Shown: positions 1 through 12,295, counted from the stretch's first letter. The stretch: 64,000 bases of DNA from Vibrio syngnathi (GCF_002119525.1 NZ_CP017916.1:496001-560000); one strand, 5' to 3'. Numbers and translations are program-made. The notes: generated from the sequence alone by a model not told the origin.

Positions 1-141
1 GCTAGTACCAGTGTTAACCACTTGACCCTCAAGGTCTTGATAGCGGTTAAATGAGAAAAATGCACTCAATAGCAGCCCAATAATCAGGGTTGGAGCTAGA
101 GTTAAGGTAATTACACGGGCTCTTAAGCCATATCTGGTCAT
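1..141 (-). CDS. barA: Hybrid sensor histidine kinase BarA, N-terminal fragment (continues beyond window)
   Basis: The complement of 1-141 reads 47 codons from an ATG at 141 and stays open to the window edge. The protein begins MTRYGLRARVITLTLAP and continues into a hydrophobic stretch, which is how BarA of Enterobacteria and vibrios begins (positively charged start, then the first membrane helix at about residues 10-31). BarA is the inner-membrane kinase that phosphorylates UvrY/VarA and so acts on the Csr system; csrA itself lies at 38.1 kb. Divergence from rlmD is the usual arrangement. Only the first membrane segment is visible, so no catalytic motif can be checked; the call rests on N-terminal resemblance and synteny. 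Confidence 0.85.
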   Translation of the reverse strand, partial: MTRYGLRARVITLTLAPTLIIGLLLSAFFSFNRYQDLEGQVVNTGTS

Positions 142-306
142 GTTCTTTAATTACATCGAGGTCTGGATATGGGAAAATAACGCACACAATGGCGGTTAAG
201 TGAACGGTAAGCTTAATCAAAGCCGTGACGTTCGACAATGATTCCAAGACAGAATAGTGAGTCCTGGATACCAATTACTTATTAAAAGATACATTAGGCA
301 CAAGCA

Positions 307-1626
307 ATGGCACGTTTTTTCCAACCAAAAAAGAAAACTCAACTCGAGACCAAGCATCAATCGGTTTTGGTTGAACGAATGGATCACAATGGCGCTGGCA
401 TCGCTTATCAGAAGAACAAACCCGTTTTCATTGATGGCGCATTGCCCGGTGAGAAGGTGGTTATTCAACTTACTGAGAGCAAAAGTAAGTTTTCGCGAGC
501 AAAACTCATCAAATTACTTCAACCGAGTGAACTGCGTTTAAAGCCATTTTGTAAGCACTTTAATCAGTGTGGTGGCTGCCATCTTCAGCATCTCGGTTAC
601 TCATCTCAGGTTGAGCATAAATCACAATCTTTGACGCACCTGATGAGCAAATACCAAACGGCTAACACCGAAGTTGTTGAACCGATTGTGGGTGATGAAA
701 CTGGCTATCGTCGTCGCGCGCGTATCAGTCTATTTGTTGATAAGAAGACACAGCAGCTTCAGTTTGGTTTCCGTAAGAAACAAAGTAAACAGATTGAAAA
801 CATCACCGACTGCGCGGTGCTTGACCCTCGCCTTAATGTACTGCTGCCAAAACTGAAAAGTTTACTGAATACTTTCAGCAACCTTACGTCTTTAGGACAC
901 GTTGAATTAGTGATTGGGGATACTGGCCCTGTTATGGTGCTGCGTCACCTTAAGCCTTTGGTTGAAAAAGATGAGCAATCTTTGATTGAGTTGGCTCATG
1001 CAGAAGGCGCTACGCTGTACTCGATGCCAGAAACCGATAAGTTGGTTCGTTTGGTCGGGGACGCACCAGCTTATAGCGAAACCGGTGTGACCTTACCTTT
1101 TGAGCCAAACCACTTTATACAAGTGAACCAGAAAGTGAACCAGCAGATGGTTGCTCAAGCGATTGAGTGGTTAGAGCCTCAAGCGGATGAACGTGTGCTT
1201 GACCTGTTTTGTGGGCTAGGCAATTTCAGTTTGCCTATCGCACAACAATCGGCGTTTGTCGTTGGTGTGGAAGGTGTTGATGAAATGGTTCAACAAGCAA
1301 CATCTAATGCGGCGTTAAACCAATTAAGCAATACGGAGTTTTACCAAGCGAACCTCGAAGAAGATTTATCTTCACAGCTTTGGGCAAAAGAGAAATTCGA
1401 TAAAGTATTACTTGACCCAGCACGCGCTGGAGCGAGTGGGATCGTAGATCAAATTTCAGCGTTAGGAGCGAAGCGTGTGGTTTATGTTTCGTGTAATCCT
1501 GCTACTCTAGCGAGAGATTCTGAGAGTTTAGAAAAACAAGGCTATCAATTAGCCAAACTTGGTATGTTGGATATGTTCCCCCATACCAGTCATCTAGAAT
1601 CGATGGCTCTCTTTATCAAGGCTTAG
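307..1626 (+). CDS. rlmD: 23S rRNA (uracil-1939-C5)-methyltransferase RlmD (RumA)
   Basis: SAM-dependent enzyme making m5U at position 1939 of 23S rRNA. The 439 residues match the family: an N-terminal TRAM-like RNA-binding domain (about 10-70), a 4Fe-4S site formed by Cys82, Cys88, Cys91 and Cys169, the SAM motif [14 protein letters not shown] near 297-310, the DPARAG motif near 370, and the catalytic nucleophile Cys396 in [12 protein letters not shown]. All four cluster cysteines and the catalytic cysteine are present, so the enzyme should be active. It is divergent from barA and 136 bp ahead of relA, probably co-transcribed with it. The ATG at 307 has only a weak Shine-Dalgarno sequence. 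Confidence 0.96.
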   Translation: MARFFQPKKKTQLETKHQSVLVERMDHNGAGIAYQKNKPVFIDGALPGEKVVIQLTESKSKFSRAKLIKLLQPSELRLKPFCKHFNQCGGCHLQHLGYSSQVEHKSQSLTHLMSKYQTANTEVVEPIVGDETGYRRRARISLFVDKKTQQLQFGFRKKQSKQIENITDCAVLDPRLNVLLPKLKSLLNTFSNLTSLGHVELVIGDTGPVMVLRHLKPLVEKDEQSLIELAHAEGATLYSMPETDKLVRLVGDAPAYSETGVTLPFEPNHFIQVNQKVNQQMVAQAIEWLEPQADERVLDLFCGLGNFSLPIAQQSAFVVGVEGVDEMVQQATSNAALNQLSNTEFYQANLEEDLSSQLWAKEKFDKVLLDPARAGASGIVDQISALGAKRVVYVSCNPATLARDSESLEKQGYQLAKLGMLDMFPHTSHLESMALFIKA

Positions 1627-1686
1627 AAGCCCTTAAATAAGGCTTAAAAATGTATTACAAAGGTGCAGGGAAGCCTGCGCTGATAT

Positions 1687-1727
1687 CAATATGAGTCGAA
1701 CTAACTTGGAATCAGTTAGTCATATTG
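1687..1727 (+). other. Inverted repeat in the relA leader
   Basis: CAATATG (1687-1693) pairs with CATATTG (1721-1727), and inside it ACTAAC (1700-1705) pairs with GTTAGT (1715-1720) around a 9-base loop; a 6-base one-sided bulge separates the two helices. A smaller GCAGG/CCTGC hairpin precedes it near 1665-1678. No T-run follows, so it is not a standard terminator. It could be an RNA leader structure or an operator for relA. Confidence 0.45.
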
Positions 1728-1762
1728 AATTGGGTATAAAACATAATAACTAGGAAGGCATG

Positions 1763-3988
1763 ATGGTTGCGGTACGAAGCGCACATTTAAACCCAAGCGA
1801 ACAGTTTGAGCTAGAAAGTTGGATTGCGTCATTGAATCAAGACGTAAAAACCTCGAATAAACTGACCAAAGTTTATCGTCACTGTGAAGAGCTATTAAAA
1901 GATCACGAGCAAGCGTCGCTCCTGCTTTGGCGTGGACGCGAGATGATCGAAATCTTGGTTACATTGTCGATGGACCGTGCCACTTTAATTGCTGCACAAC
2001 TTTTCCCTGTCGTTTCAAGCGGCGTTTTTGAGCGTGAAGCGTTTGAAGAATGCTACGGCAAAGAAACCGTAAAGCTGATTGATGGCGTTGAAGAAATGGC
2101 GGCGTTAGGCCAGCTCAACGTGACCCTTGAAGGCAGTGCTGCCTCGGGTCAAGTTGATAACGTTCGTCGTATGCTACTGGCGATGGTCGACGACTTCCGC
2201 TGCGTTGTGATCAAGCTAGCAGAACGAATTTGCAACCTCATAGAAGTGAAAAAAGCCCCTGATGCTGTGCGCCGTGCGGCAGCAAAAGAGTGTGCCAACA
2301 TCTATGCGCCTCTTGCAAACCGTTTAGGTATTGGTCAGTTAAAGTGGGAAATTGAAGATTACGCTTTCCGCTACCAACAACCCGATACCTACAAGCAAAT
2401 TGCCAAACAGTTGTCAGAGCGCCGTATCGTACGCGAACAATACATCACTGACTTTGTTGATGATCTCACGTCCGAAATGAAACGTTCAAGCATCAATGCT
2501 GAAGTCAGCGGGCGTCCCAAACATATCTACAGTATCTGGCGTAAAATGCAGAAAAAAGGCTTGGAGTTTGATGAGCTTTTTGACGTGCGTGCCGTACGTA
2601 TTATCGCAGACCAACTGCAAGACTGTTATGCCGGCTTAGGTGTGGTTCACACCAAATACAAACATCTACCCAGTGAATTTGATGACTACGTGGCGAATCC
2701 TAAGCCAAATGGTTATCAGTCGATTCATACCGTAGTTCTTGGCCCTGAAGGCAAGACCATTGAAATTCAGATTCGAACCAAGCAGATGCATGAAGACTCT
2801 GAATTGGGCGTTGCTGCGCACTGGAAATACAAAGAAGGTGCATCTAGCGGCGTACGCAGTGGCTACGATGAGAAAATCACTTGGTTGCGTAAGCTTATCG
2901 ACTGGCAAGAAGAGATGTCGGATTCTGGCGAAATGCTGGATGAAGTACGTAGCCAAGTCTTTGATGACCGTGTCTATGCCTTTACACCACGCGGTGATGT
3001 GGTCGATTTACCAATGGGTGCAACGCCGTTGGATTTTGCTTACCACATCCACTCGATGGTTGGACACCGTTGTATCGGTGCCAAAGTCGCAGGTCGAATC
3101 GTTCCGTTTACTCATAAGTTGGCGATGGGCGATCAAGTTGAGATCATTACTCAAAAAGAACCGAATCCATCACGTGATTGGTTGAATCCGACCACAGGCT
3201 TTGTTCATTCAAGTCGAGCTCGAGCAAAAATTAACGCTTGGTTCCGTGCTCAGAGTCGTGAGAAAAACCTAGAAGCTGGGCGAGACATCCTAGAAATCGA
3301 GCTAGGCAGAGTCGGTGCAACACTGAAAGATGCCGAGCAATACGCGCTGAAACGATTCAACGTCAATACACCTGATGAATTGTATGCAGGTATTGGTAGC
3401 GGTGATTTGCGTATTAACCAAGTGGTTAATCACATCAATGCTCTGGTCAATAAGCCGACGGCTGAAGAAGAAGACAAGAAAGCGCTCGAGAAGTTGCTTG
3501 AGTCGGACAATAAGCCTGCGCATCAGAGCCGTCCGAAAAAGGATGCCGTCGTCGTTGAAGGTGTGGATAACCTAATGACCCACTTGGCTCGTTGTTGTCA
3601 GCCTATCCCAGGCGATGTGATCAAAGGTTACATTACTCAAGGGCGTGGTATCTCAGTACACCGTAGCGATTGTGAGCAGTTAAGTGAGCTTAACCTACAT
3701 GCACCCGAACGTATCATTGATACGGTGTGGGGCGATGGTTTTGTAGGCTCGTATATCTTAACGCTGCGTGTAGAGGCGCTAGAACGTACCGGCTTGTTGA
3801 AAGACATAACATCCCTGTTCTTGAACGAAAAAGTCAGTGTGACGACAATGAAGAGCCGTATTGACTATAAACGTCAATTGTCGGTGATGGATTTTGATTT
3901 GGAAGTGACCAATATTGAAATTCTGAGTCGCGTGACAAGCCGAGTAGAGCAAATCAAAGATGTCATGAGCGTAAAACGCCTAGGCTAG
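1763..3988 (+). CDS. relA: GTP pyrophosphokinase RelA, (p)ppGpp synthetase I
   Basis: Ribosome-associated enzyme that makes (p)ppGpp from GTP/GDP and ATP when uncharged tRNA enters the A site. The order is RelA-like: a degenerate HD domain (about 1-190, lacking the His-Asp hydrolase motif, as in monofunctional RelA), a synthetase domain around 240-350 with the EFDE acidic motif typical of RelA and an intact substrate loop, a TGS domain around 405-465, the conserved Cys pair HLARCCQPIPGD near 610, and a C-terminal ACT domain. Two ATGs stand together at 1760 and 1763; AGGAAGG at 1752-1758 and the family N-terminus MVAVRSAH favour 1763 (741 aa). Confidence 0.97.
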   Translation: MVAVRSAHLNPSEQFELESWIASLNQDVKTSNKLTKVYRHCEELLKDHEQASLLLWRGREMIEILVTLSMDRATLIAAQLFPVVSSGVFEREAFEECYGKETVKLIDGVEEMAALGQLNVTLEGSAASGQVDNVRRMLLAMVDDFRCVVIKLAERICNLIEVKKAPDAVRRAAAKECANIYAPLANRLGIGQLKWEIEDYAFRYQQPDTYKQIAKQLSERRIVREQYITDFVDDLTSEMKRSSINAEVSGRPKHIYSIWRKMQKKGLEFDELFDVRAVRIIADQLQDCYAGLGVVHTKYKHLPSEFDDYVANPKPNGYQSIHTVVLGPEGKTIEIQIRTKQMHEDSELGVAAHWKYKEGASSGVRSGYDEKITWLRKLIDWQEEMSDSGEMLDEVRSQVFDDRVYAFTPRGDVVDLPMGATPLDFAYHIHSMVGHRCIGAKVAGRIVPFTHKLAMGDQVEIITQKEPNPSRDWLNPTTGFVHSSRARAKINAWFRAQSREKNLEAGRDILEIELGRVGATLKDAEQYALKRFNVNTPDELYAGIGSGDLRINQVVNHINALVNKPTAEEEDKKALEKLLESDNKPAHQSRPKKDAVVVEGVDNLMTHLARCCQPIPGDVIKGYITQGRGISVHRSDCEQLSELNLHAPERIIDTVWGDGFVGSYILTLRVEALERTGLLKDITSLFLNEKVSVTTMKSRIDYKRQLSVMDFDLEVTNIEILSRVTSRVEQIKDVMSVKRLG

Positions 3989-4126
3989 TTTTTACGTCGT
4001 ACTTGGCCTTCTCACTGTGTTAACTGCACTATACTCGCTTCATCACATAGACAAGCTATGCTCAGAAGTCTCGTAAGTTTGTTGCCTTGTTAGAAGAGCC
4101 AATTACTTAGTAAAACAAAAATAGTT

Positions 4127-4220
4127 GTCATTCCCTACAGTGAGGGATGAACGTGATAGGGAATCTCGCCAAGCGATTTGATATCCCCAACTAGCTCATT
4201 CTTCGCTCTTGAGGATGACG
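4127..4220. repeat. Dispersed about 100-bp imperfect inverted repeat, copy A
   Basis: Left arm starts GTCATTCCCTA and runs to TAGGGAATCTC; right arm contains ATCCCCAACTAGCTC and ends GAGGATGACG. The arms are roughly 40 bases each and complementary with mismatches. The same layout recurs at 8561, 8723 and 57541-57806, always between genes, so this is a repeat family that folds into one long hairpin. Confidence 0.75.
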
Positions 4221-4230
4221 GAAATAATAG

Positions 4231-4265
4231 AAAGGTGAGTGGTTTTGGCTGCTCACCTTTTTTAG
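4231..4265 (+). terminator. Rho-independent terminator after relA
   Basis: Nine-base perfect stem AAAGGTGAG / CTCACCTTT (4231-4239 and 4252-4260), 12-base loop, followed by TTT. Confidence 0.8.
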
Positions 4266-4350
4266 TTCTAGTATCTTTTAGTCTGAGTACTTATTAGTTT
4301 TAGTGAAGCTTTAAATTTAAAAATCAAAGACAGTGAATAGGAATAAAACG

Positions 4351-5166
4351 ATGAATCACCCGATTGAACAACTTGAACAGATCATGACTAAGCTGCGCGA
4401 TCCTGAAGGTGGCTGTCCTTGGGATTTGAAACAAAATTTTGAAACCATTGTGCCGCATACGATCGAAGAAACGTATGAGGTGGTGGACGCGATTCACAAC
4501 AAAGATTGGCCAAACTTACAAGAAGAGTTAGGCGACCTGTTGTTTCAGGTGATCTTCTACAGTCAATTAGCAAAAGAACAGGGCTTGTTTGAGTTCTCTG
4601 ATGTGGTCGACGGTATTAATGAGAAACTGACGCGCCGTCATCCACATGTATTTTCTGATACCGAGTTTGCCAGTGATGAAGAAATTAATGCTAACTGGGA
4701 AGCTGAAAAAGCCAAAGAAAAAGCACAGGCAGGCAAAACTCAAGAAAGTATTCTAGACTCAATACCAAACTCTCTACCTGCACTTTCGCGTGCTACAAAA
4801 ATTCAAAAGCAAGTCGCGAAATTTGGCTTTGATTGGGACTCTATTGGTCCAGTCGCAGATAAGGTTTTAGAGGAAGTTGATGAGGTGCTAGAAGAAGCGC
4901 TTCAAGTAACGCCAAACGAAGATTTAGTTGAAGAAGAACTGGGTGATTTGTTGTTTGCTACCGTCAATTTAGTGCGACATTTGGGTAAAAATCCAGAAAC
5001 GGCTCTCAATAAAGCCAATCTGAAATTTTCACGCCGCTTTAAAGGTGTGGAACAAAAAGTTCGTCAGCAAGATAAAATTTTGACCGACTTTTCTCTACAA
5101 CAGCTTGATTCCATATGGGATGAAGTCAAAGTGGCGGAGAAAAGATCATCAAAGCTTTTATCATGA
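4351..5166 (+). CDS. mazG: Nucleoside triphosphate pyrophosphohydrolase MazG
   Basis: Hydrolyses (d)NTPs to the monophosphates; in E. coli it tempers (p)ppGpp accumulation. Two MazG-type all-alpha repeats are visible: the first with GGCPWD near 15-25 followed by [10 protein letters not shown] and [10 protein letters not shown], the second with GFDWDS, DEVLEEA and [10 protein letters not shown] near 190-225. Acidic metal-binding clusters are intact in both. The ATG at 4351 is preceded by AGGA at 4339-4342; an in-frame GTG at 4333 has no ribosome site. It gives 271 aa, close to the usual 260-270. It follows relA, as in many Gammaproteobacteria, though behind a terminator. Confidence 0.94.
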   Translation: MNHPIEQLEQIMTKLRDPEGGCPWDLKQNFETIVPHTIEETYEVVDAIHNKDWPNLQEELGDLLFQVIFYSQLAKEQGLFEFSDVVDGINEKLTRRHPHVFSDTEFASDEEINANWEAEKAKEKAQAGKTQESILDSIPNSLPALSRATKIQKQVAKFGFDWDSIGPVADKVLEEVDEVLEEALQVTPNEDLVEEELGDLLFATVNLVRHLGKNPETALNKANLKFSRRFKGVEQKVRQQDKILTDFSLQQLDSIWDEVKVAEKRSSKLLS

Positions 5167-5226
5167 ATTGATTTGAAGCAAAAAATAAAAAATAGCAGTG
5201 TGATAGATTTCACGTTGTGGCGATAA

Positions 5227-6939
<1,713 letters not shown>

Positions 6940-6949
6940 AAAGGAATAC

Positions 6950-8320
<1,371 letters not shown>

Positions 8321-8350
8321 TTCCTAGCGAATTATTAATCTAAGCTTTTT

Positions 8351-8380
8351 AAATGCCTCGCTTATGCGGGGCATTTTTTT
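8351..8380 (+). terminator. Rho-independent terminator of eno
   Basis: Stem AATGCCTCGC / GCGGGGCATT around a short TTAT loop, followed by seven T. Confidence 0.9.
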
Positions 8381-8397
8381 GTCTGTAGAAAATGACG

Positions 8398-8517
8398 GGA
8401 AGAAGCTCTAGGTTCTAAAACTCCTCCTTTTTACAACGAAAGCGGTCTTAAAGAAGTTAAAGGTCAGCACTTTCTTCAAGACTTAAAGCCTCGCGAATTA
8501 TTAGCTTAAAGCTTTTG
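8398..8517 (+). pseudogene. Remnant duplicate of the 3' end of eno
   Basis: From 8399 the sequence repeats the end of eno: GAAGAAGCTCTAGGTTCTAA, then after a diverged stretch GGTCTTAAAGAAGTTAAAGG and later CGAATTATTA, as found after the real eno stop. In frame it reads [22 protein letters not shown] and then a further 13 codons to a TAA, against [18 protein letters not shown] in eno. It has no start or body, so it is a fragment, not a gene. It is followed by its own terminator, as eno is, suggesting that an eno-end-plus-terminator module was duplicated or left behind by recombination. Confidence 0.75.
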
Positions 8518-8549
8518 AAAACGCTCTACTTCGGTAGGGCGTTTTTTTT
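8518..8549 (+). terminator. Rho-independent terminator after the eno remnant
   Basis: ACGCTCTAC / GTAGGGCGT stem closed by a TTCG tetraloop and followed by eight T. Confidence 0.85.
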
Positions 8550-8560
8550 GCCTCAAATTC

Positions 8561-8660
8561 GTCATTCCCTAGACTGACGGAGGAAGGCATAGGGAATCTC
8601 TTGCTTACGTTAATCGTGATAGATTCCCAACTCAGTCGTTCCTCCTTCTTGGGAATGACG
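8561..8660. repeat. Dispersed imperfect inverted repeat, copy B (best preserved)
   Basis: Left arm 8561-8600 begins GTCATTCCCTAGACTGACGG; right arm 8621-8660 ends TTGGGAATGACG. The arms are about 40 bases and about 20 bases apart. Confidence 0.8.
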
Positions 8661-8722
8661 TGGTTAGATGTCGTTGGTCAATGTGTGTCGTTTTCTCTTT
8701 TGCAGGTATTGGTTTATCTAAT

Positions 8723-8813
8723 TCATGACTCCCTAGGCTGACGAAGGAGGGAGTCGGGACTCTCACCACAGGTTTCGCATAACAATAATTCCCCGACTTA
8801 TTGATTCCCTGAC
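8723..8813. repeat. Dispersed imperfect inverted repeat, copy C (diverged)
   Basis: CCCTAGGCTGACGAAGGAGG matches the left-arm consensus; the right arm (TTCCCCGACTTATTGATTCC) is degenerate. Confidence 0.55.
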
Positions 8814-8897
8814 ACCACATATCTCGCACCAATAAGCTCATTATGGTATATATGTGCCTTATTCTAGTTCCTTCTTTTTCAACCGGCGAAAGGTGTT

Positions 8898-9179
8898 ATG
8901 CGAATTTTTGCTTTAGTACTGCTCATAGTGTTTGGCTGGCTACAACACACACTGTGGCTCGGTAAAAATGGTATTTCTGATTACTACGGTGTGAACAACG
9001 AAATCCAAGTTCAGCAGCAAGTAAACGAAAAGCTCCATCTTCGTAACGCAGAGATGTTTGCGGAAATCGACGATCTACGCCAAGGCTTAGACGCGATAGA
9101 AGAGCGCGCACGTCATGAGCTTGGAATGGTAAAAGAAGGCGAAACGTTTTTTCGCATCATTGGTGAGGAATCCCATTAA
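8898..9179 (+). CDS. ftsB: Cell division protein FtsB
   Basis: Small bitopic membrane protein of the FtsQLB complex that licenses septal peptidoglycan synthesis. Residues 1-20 are a short cytoplasmic end plus one membrane helix ([17 protein letters not shown]); residues about 30-70 form a coiled coil rich in Q, E and R; the C-terminal part keeps [19 protein letters not shown], the family signature. 93 aa is normal. Its TAA overlaps the ATG of ispD by one base, the usual ftsB-ispD-ispF linkage. Confidence 0.96.
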
Positions 9180-9880
9180 TGTCGACTCAACTTCAAAGTG
9201 TGATTGCCGTTGTACCTGCAGCGGGCGTCGGCAGCCGAATGAAAGCAGACCGCCCTAAGCAATATCTTAAGATTAACGGCAAAACGATTTTAGAGCACAC
9301 CATTGAGAAATTACTGTCGCATCCACAAGTCTCTCAAATTATCGTTGCGATCAGCGATGATGACCCCTATTACCCGGAGTTAGCACTCAACCAGAATCCA
9401 AAAGTGGTCAGAGTGTCTGGCGGAAGCGAACGAGCGGACTCGGTACTCTCTGCGCTAAACTATATCGCTGAGCAGAAGCTTAGCGATTGGGTAATGGTTC
9501 ACGATGCGGCAAGACCTTGTGTTCAACTCAGTGATATCGACAAGCTAATTTCCGGCGCGATGAGCCATGAGGTAGGGGCTATTTTAGCTGCGCCTGTTCG
9601 CGATACGATGAAGCGAGGTGCCCAAGGGCAGGTTGAGCATACCGTTGATCGAGCCGATTTATGGCACGCCCTTACACCACAAATGTTTCGAACTAAGCCT
9701 TTACGTAACGCATTGAGTCAGGCGTTAGAGCAAGGTGTTTCAATTACCGATGAAGCGTCTGCGTTTGAGTGGAAAGGTTTATCACCAGCCTTAATAGCGG
9801 GGCGTTCAGATAATTTTAAGATTACTCAGCCTGAAGATTTAGCTTTGGCTGAGTTTTATTTAAGTCAGAATAAGGAATAA
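9179..9880 (+). CDS. ispD: 2-C-methyl-D-erythritol 4-phosphate cytidylyltransferase
   Basis: Third step of the MEP isoprenoid pathway: MEP + CTP to CDP-ME. The nucleotide-binding signature [17 protein letters not shown] is at 13-29 with the expected Arg and Lys; [10 protein letters not shown] and DEASAFE near the second half are also family motifs. It is translationally coupled at both ends: one-base overlap with ftsB and one-base overlap with ispF. Confidence 0.97.
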   Translation: MSTQLQSVIAVVPAAGVGSRMKADRPKQYLKINGKTILEHTIEKLLSHPQVSQIIVAISDDDPYYPELALNQNPKVVRVSGGSERADSVLSALNYIAEQKLSDWVMVHDAARPCVQLSDIDKLISGAMSHEVGAILAAPVRDTMKRGAQGQVEHTVDRADLWHALTPQMFRTKPLRNALSQALEQGVSITDEASAFEWKGLSPALIAGRSDNFKITQPEDLALAEFYLSQNKE

Positions 9881-10362
9881 TGATGATTCGTATTGGTCAC
9901 GGCTTTGATGTACATAAGTTTGGTGGTGAAGGTCCGGTAATTATAGGTGGCGTTAGAGTCCCTTATGAGCAGGGGCTTATCGCACACTCAGATGGTGATG
10001 TTGCCCTTCATGCGTTGTGTGATGCTTTATTAGGTGCGATTGCTGCCGGTGATATTGGTCGTCATTTCCCCGATACCGATGATGAGTGGAAAGGCGCGGA
10101 TAGCCGTGAACTGCTAAAAGATGTTTATCGTCGAGTAAAAGAACAAGGCTACGTGATTGGTAATGCGGATATTACTATCATGGCGCAAGCTCCAAAGATG
10201 GCGCCTCATATAGACTCTATGTGCCACGCTATCGCACAAGATTTAGATACCAGCATTAGCAATGTGAATGTAAAAGCGACGACAACTGAGCGTTTAGGTT
10301 TTACAGGTCGCAAAGAGGGCATCGCATGTGAAGCGGTGGTCCTAATTACTAAAAGTGCGTAA
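9880..10362 (+). CDS. ispF: 2-C-methyl-D-erythritol 2,4-cyclodiphosphate synthase
   Basis: Cyclises CDP-ME 2-phosphate to MEcPP in the MEP pathway. Zinc ligands sit in GHGFDVH near the N-terminus, and the family signature [17 protein letters not shown] follows near 36-52; [13 protein letters not shown] near the C-terminus is the CMP-binding element. Two ATGs (9880 and 9883) are possible; the family usually begins MIRIGHGFD, which would be 9883 and 159 aa. Confidence 0.97.
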   Translation: MMIRIGHGFDVHKFGGEGPVIIGGVRVPYEQGLIAHSDGDVALHALCDALLGAIAAGDIGRHFPDTDDEWKGADSRELLKDVYRRVKEQGYVIGNADITIMAQAPKMAPHIDSMCHAIAQDLDTSISNVNVKATTTERLGFTGRKEGIACEAVVLITKSA

Positions 10363-10384
10363 GCACCAACACGAAAAGAACAGC

Positions 10385-11431
10385 ATGTCAGATATTTTAT
10401 CTTCATTGGCTTATCTAAACGGTAAACCAACTGCGAAAGCAAAACTAAAAGCAAAAGCCGAACACTTTGTCGTTAATGAAGACCTAGGTTTTGAGTTCAC
10501 TGGTGAAGGCGAACACCTTATGGTTCGTATTCGCAAAACGGGTGAGAACACGAGCTTTGTAGCAAACGAGCTGGCTAAAGCGTGTGGTGTTAAGTCGAAA
10601 GACGTGAGCTGGGCTGGCTTGAAAGACCGTCATGCTGTGACAGAACAGTGGTTGAGCGTGCATCTACCAAAAGGTGAACCTGATTTTTCTGCTTTTCTTG
10701 CACAATACCCAAGCATTGAGATTTTGGCGACAGCACGCCACAACAAAAAGTTACGTCCAGGCGATTTAGTTGGCAACCAATTCGAGCTAACTTTGTCTGA
10801 AGTAACGGACTGTGAGGATGTGGTAAAGCGTTTGGAAAAAGTTGCTCAAGTGGGCGTGCCAAATTATTTTGGTGCTCAGAGGTTTGGTAATGAAGGTAAC
10901 AACTTATCTGAAGCTCGTCGTTGGGGGCGTGAAAACGTTCGTACGCGTAATCAAAATAAGCGCAGCTTGTATCTCTCTGCTGCTCGTTCTTGGATCTACA
11001 ACTTAATCCTTTCTGATCGTATTGAGCAAGATGCGTTTGCGTCGGCATTGGTTGGCGATATCGTCGTTAAAGACGGCGCGCAATTAGCGGTGACGGCAGA
11101 CAATATCGAAACCGTAAATCAAGACATCGTGAACGGTTCTGCGTTTATTACCGTTGCTTTAGCTGGAGATAATGCGTTACCGACGACTGATGTATCTCAA
11201 GCTCTAGAGCAGAAACACCTTGATGCTGAACCGGATCTAATGGCGCTTATTTGTGGTAACCGTATGCGCCATGATCGCCGTGAAGCGTCGCTGAAGCCGA
11301 TGGGCTTAGCGTGGGAAGTAAACGAAGACAATGTCACTCTTAAATTCTCTCTGGATGCAGGCTGTTTCGCAACCGCTATCGTTCGTGAGCTAGTTGAAGA
11401 AGTACACGTAGAAAGAACCTACGAGCAATAA
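10385..11431 (+). CDS. truD: tRNA pseudouridine(13) synthase TruD
   Basis: Makes pseudouridine 13 in tRNA-Glu. The catalytic Asp81 lies in WAGLKDRHAVTEQ; NYFGAQRFG near 158-166 is the second conserved element, followed by the TruD-specific insertion and a C-terminal FSLDAGCFATAIVRELV. Start taken as ATG 10385 (348 aa, family length); an in-frame GTG at 10355 would overlap ispF and lacks a ribosome site. It lies between ispF and surE as in most Gammaproteobacteria. Confidence 0.96.
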   Translation: MSDILSSLAYLNGKPTAKAKLKAKAEHFVVNEDLGFEFTGEGEHLMVRIRKTGENTSFVANELAKACGVKSKDVSWAGLKDRHAVTEQWLSVHLPKGEPDFSAFLAQYPSIEILATARHNKKLRPGDLVGNQFELTLSEVTDCEDVVKRLEKVAQVGVPNYFGAQRFGNEGNNLSEARRWGRENVRTRNQNKRSLYLSAARSWIYNLILSDRIEQDAFASALVGDIVVKDGAQLAVTADNIETVNQDIVNGSAFITVALAGDNALPTTDVSQALEQKHLDAEPDLMALICGNRMRHDRREASLKPMGLAWEVNEDNVTLKFSLDAGCFATAIVRELVEEVHVERTYEQ

Positions 11432-11448
11432 TGATTTTGCTGGGGTAT

Positions 11449-11536
11449 AAGTCACTTTATATTGATATTTAAGTGACTTTATATTGGTATTTAGGTGACT
11501 TTATATCGGTATCTAAGTGACTTGGCATTGGAAAAA
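11449..11536. repeat. 22-bp tandem repeat, about four units, upstream of surE
   Basis: Units start at 11449, 11471, 11493 and 11515, each beginning AAGTSACTT or AGGTGACTT and continuing TATATTGGTATYT. The first three units match closely; the fourth breaks off after AAGTGACTTGGCATTGG. Unit length is not a multiple of three and the array lies immediately before the surE ribosome site. Confidence 0.85.
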
Positions 11537-11551
11537 AAGAAAGGATACAAG

Positions 11552-12295
11552 ATGAAGATTTTACTCAGCAACGATGATGGTGTGCACGCTCAAGGTATTC
11601 ATGAGCTGGCCAATGAATTACGTGATCTTGCTGAAATTATCATTGTTGCACCTGACCGTAATCGCTCGGGCGCTTCAAATTCATTAACTTTAGAACAGCC
11701 TTTACGTGTTCAAGAAATTACCGAAAATACATATTCGGTACAAGGAACACCGACCGACTGCGTACATTTTGCGTTAAATGAACTGCTAAAGAATGATATG
11801 CCTGATCTGGTATTAACGGGCATTAATCATGGTGCTAACTTGGGTGACGATGTGCTTTATTCAGGCACGGTGGCAGCTGCAATGGAAGGGCATTTTTTAG
11901 GCGTTCAATCGGTGGCGTTTTCTCTGGTGGGTAAAAAACATTTTAAGACAGCGGCAGCGATTGCTCGTCGTATCGTCGAACAACATTTAGCTAACCCAAT
12001 TCCAACCAACCGCCTGTTAAACGTGAATGTCCCTGACTTAGCATTAGAACAACTATCGGGTACTCAGGTGACACGCTTAGGTGCTCGTCACCATGCTGAA
12101 GATATGATTAAGCAGAAAGACCCACGTGGTCATGATATTTATTGGCTTGGCCCTCCTGGTAAGGAGCAAGATGCTGGTGAGGGTACCGATTTTTACGCCA
12201 TTGAACATGGCTTTGTGTCGGTAACACCACTACAAGTTGATCTGACGGCGCATGAGTCGTTGGGTGCGATGACTACATGGTTAGGGGATAAATAA
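11552..12295 (+). CDS. surE: 5'/3'-nucleotidase SurE
   Basis: Divalent-metal nucleotidase and exopolyphosphatase linked to stationary-phase survival. Family start [10 protein letters not shown] supplies the two metal Asp (8 and 9); the [15 protein letters not shown] loop near 35-50 and [21 protein letters not shown] near 88-108 give the remaining ligands. AAGGA at 11541-11545 fixes the ATG at 11552 (247 aa); a longer reading frame from 11495 runs through the tandem repeat and is not credible. pcm starts on the next base, so the two are coupled; surE-pcm-nlpD-rpoS is a conserved block. Confidence 0.96.
   Translation: MKILLSNDDGVHAQGIHELANELRDLAEIIIVAPDRNRSGASNSLTLEQPLRVQEITENTYSVQGTPTDCVHFALNELLKNDMPDLVLTGINHGANLGDDVLYSGTVAAAMEGHFLGVQSVAFSLVGKKHFKTAAAIARRIVEQHLANPIPTNRLLNVNVPDLALEQLSGTQVTRLGARHHAEDMIKQKDPRGHDIYWLGPPGKEQDAGEGTDFYAIEHGFVSVTPLQVDLTAHESLGAMTTWLGDK

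Larger units (their letters stand above)
3989..4350. other. Intergenic region relA-mazG with repeat and terminator
   Basis: No gene seen. It holds one copy of the dispersed inverted repeat (4127-4220) followed directly by the relA terminator (4231-4265). The first 130 bases show nothing recognisable. Confidence 0.7.
8321..8897. other. Intergenic region eno-ftsB: duplicated eno end, two terminators, two repeat copies
   Basis: 577 bases with no intact gene. In order: the eno terminator, a remnant of an eno 3' end, a second terminator, two copies of the dispersed inverted repeat (8561-8660 and 8723-8813), then the short ftsB leader with AAAGG just before its ATG. Confidence 0.75.

Noticed and set aside
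10590..11048. 152-codon open frame antisense to truD
   Set aside because: Covers the conserved core of truD on the other strand; composition and lack of a ribosome site mark it as a shadow.
11495..11551. N-terminal extension of SurE
   Set aside because: Encoded by the 22-bp tandem repeat; the family starts at [10 protein letters not shown] with a clear ribosome site.
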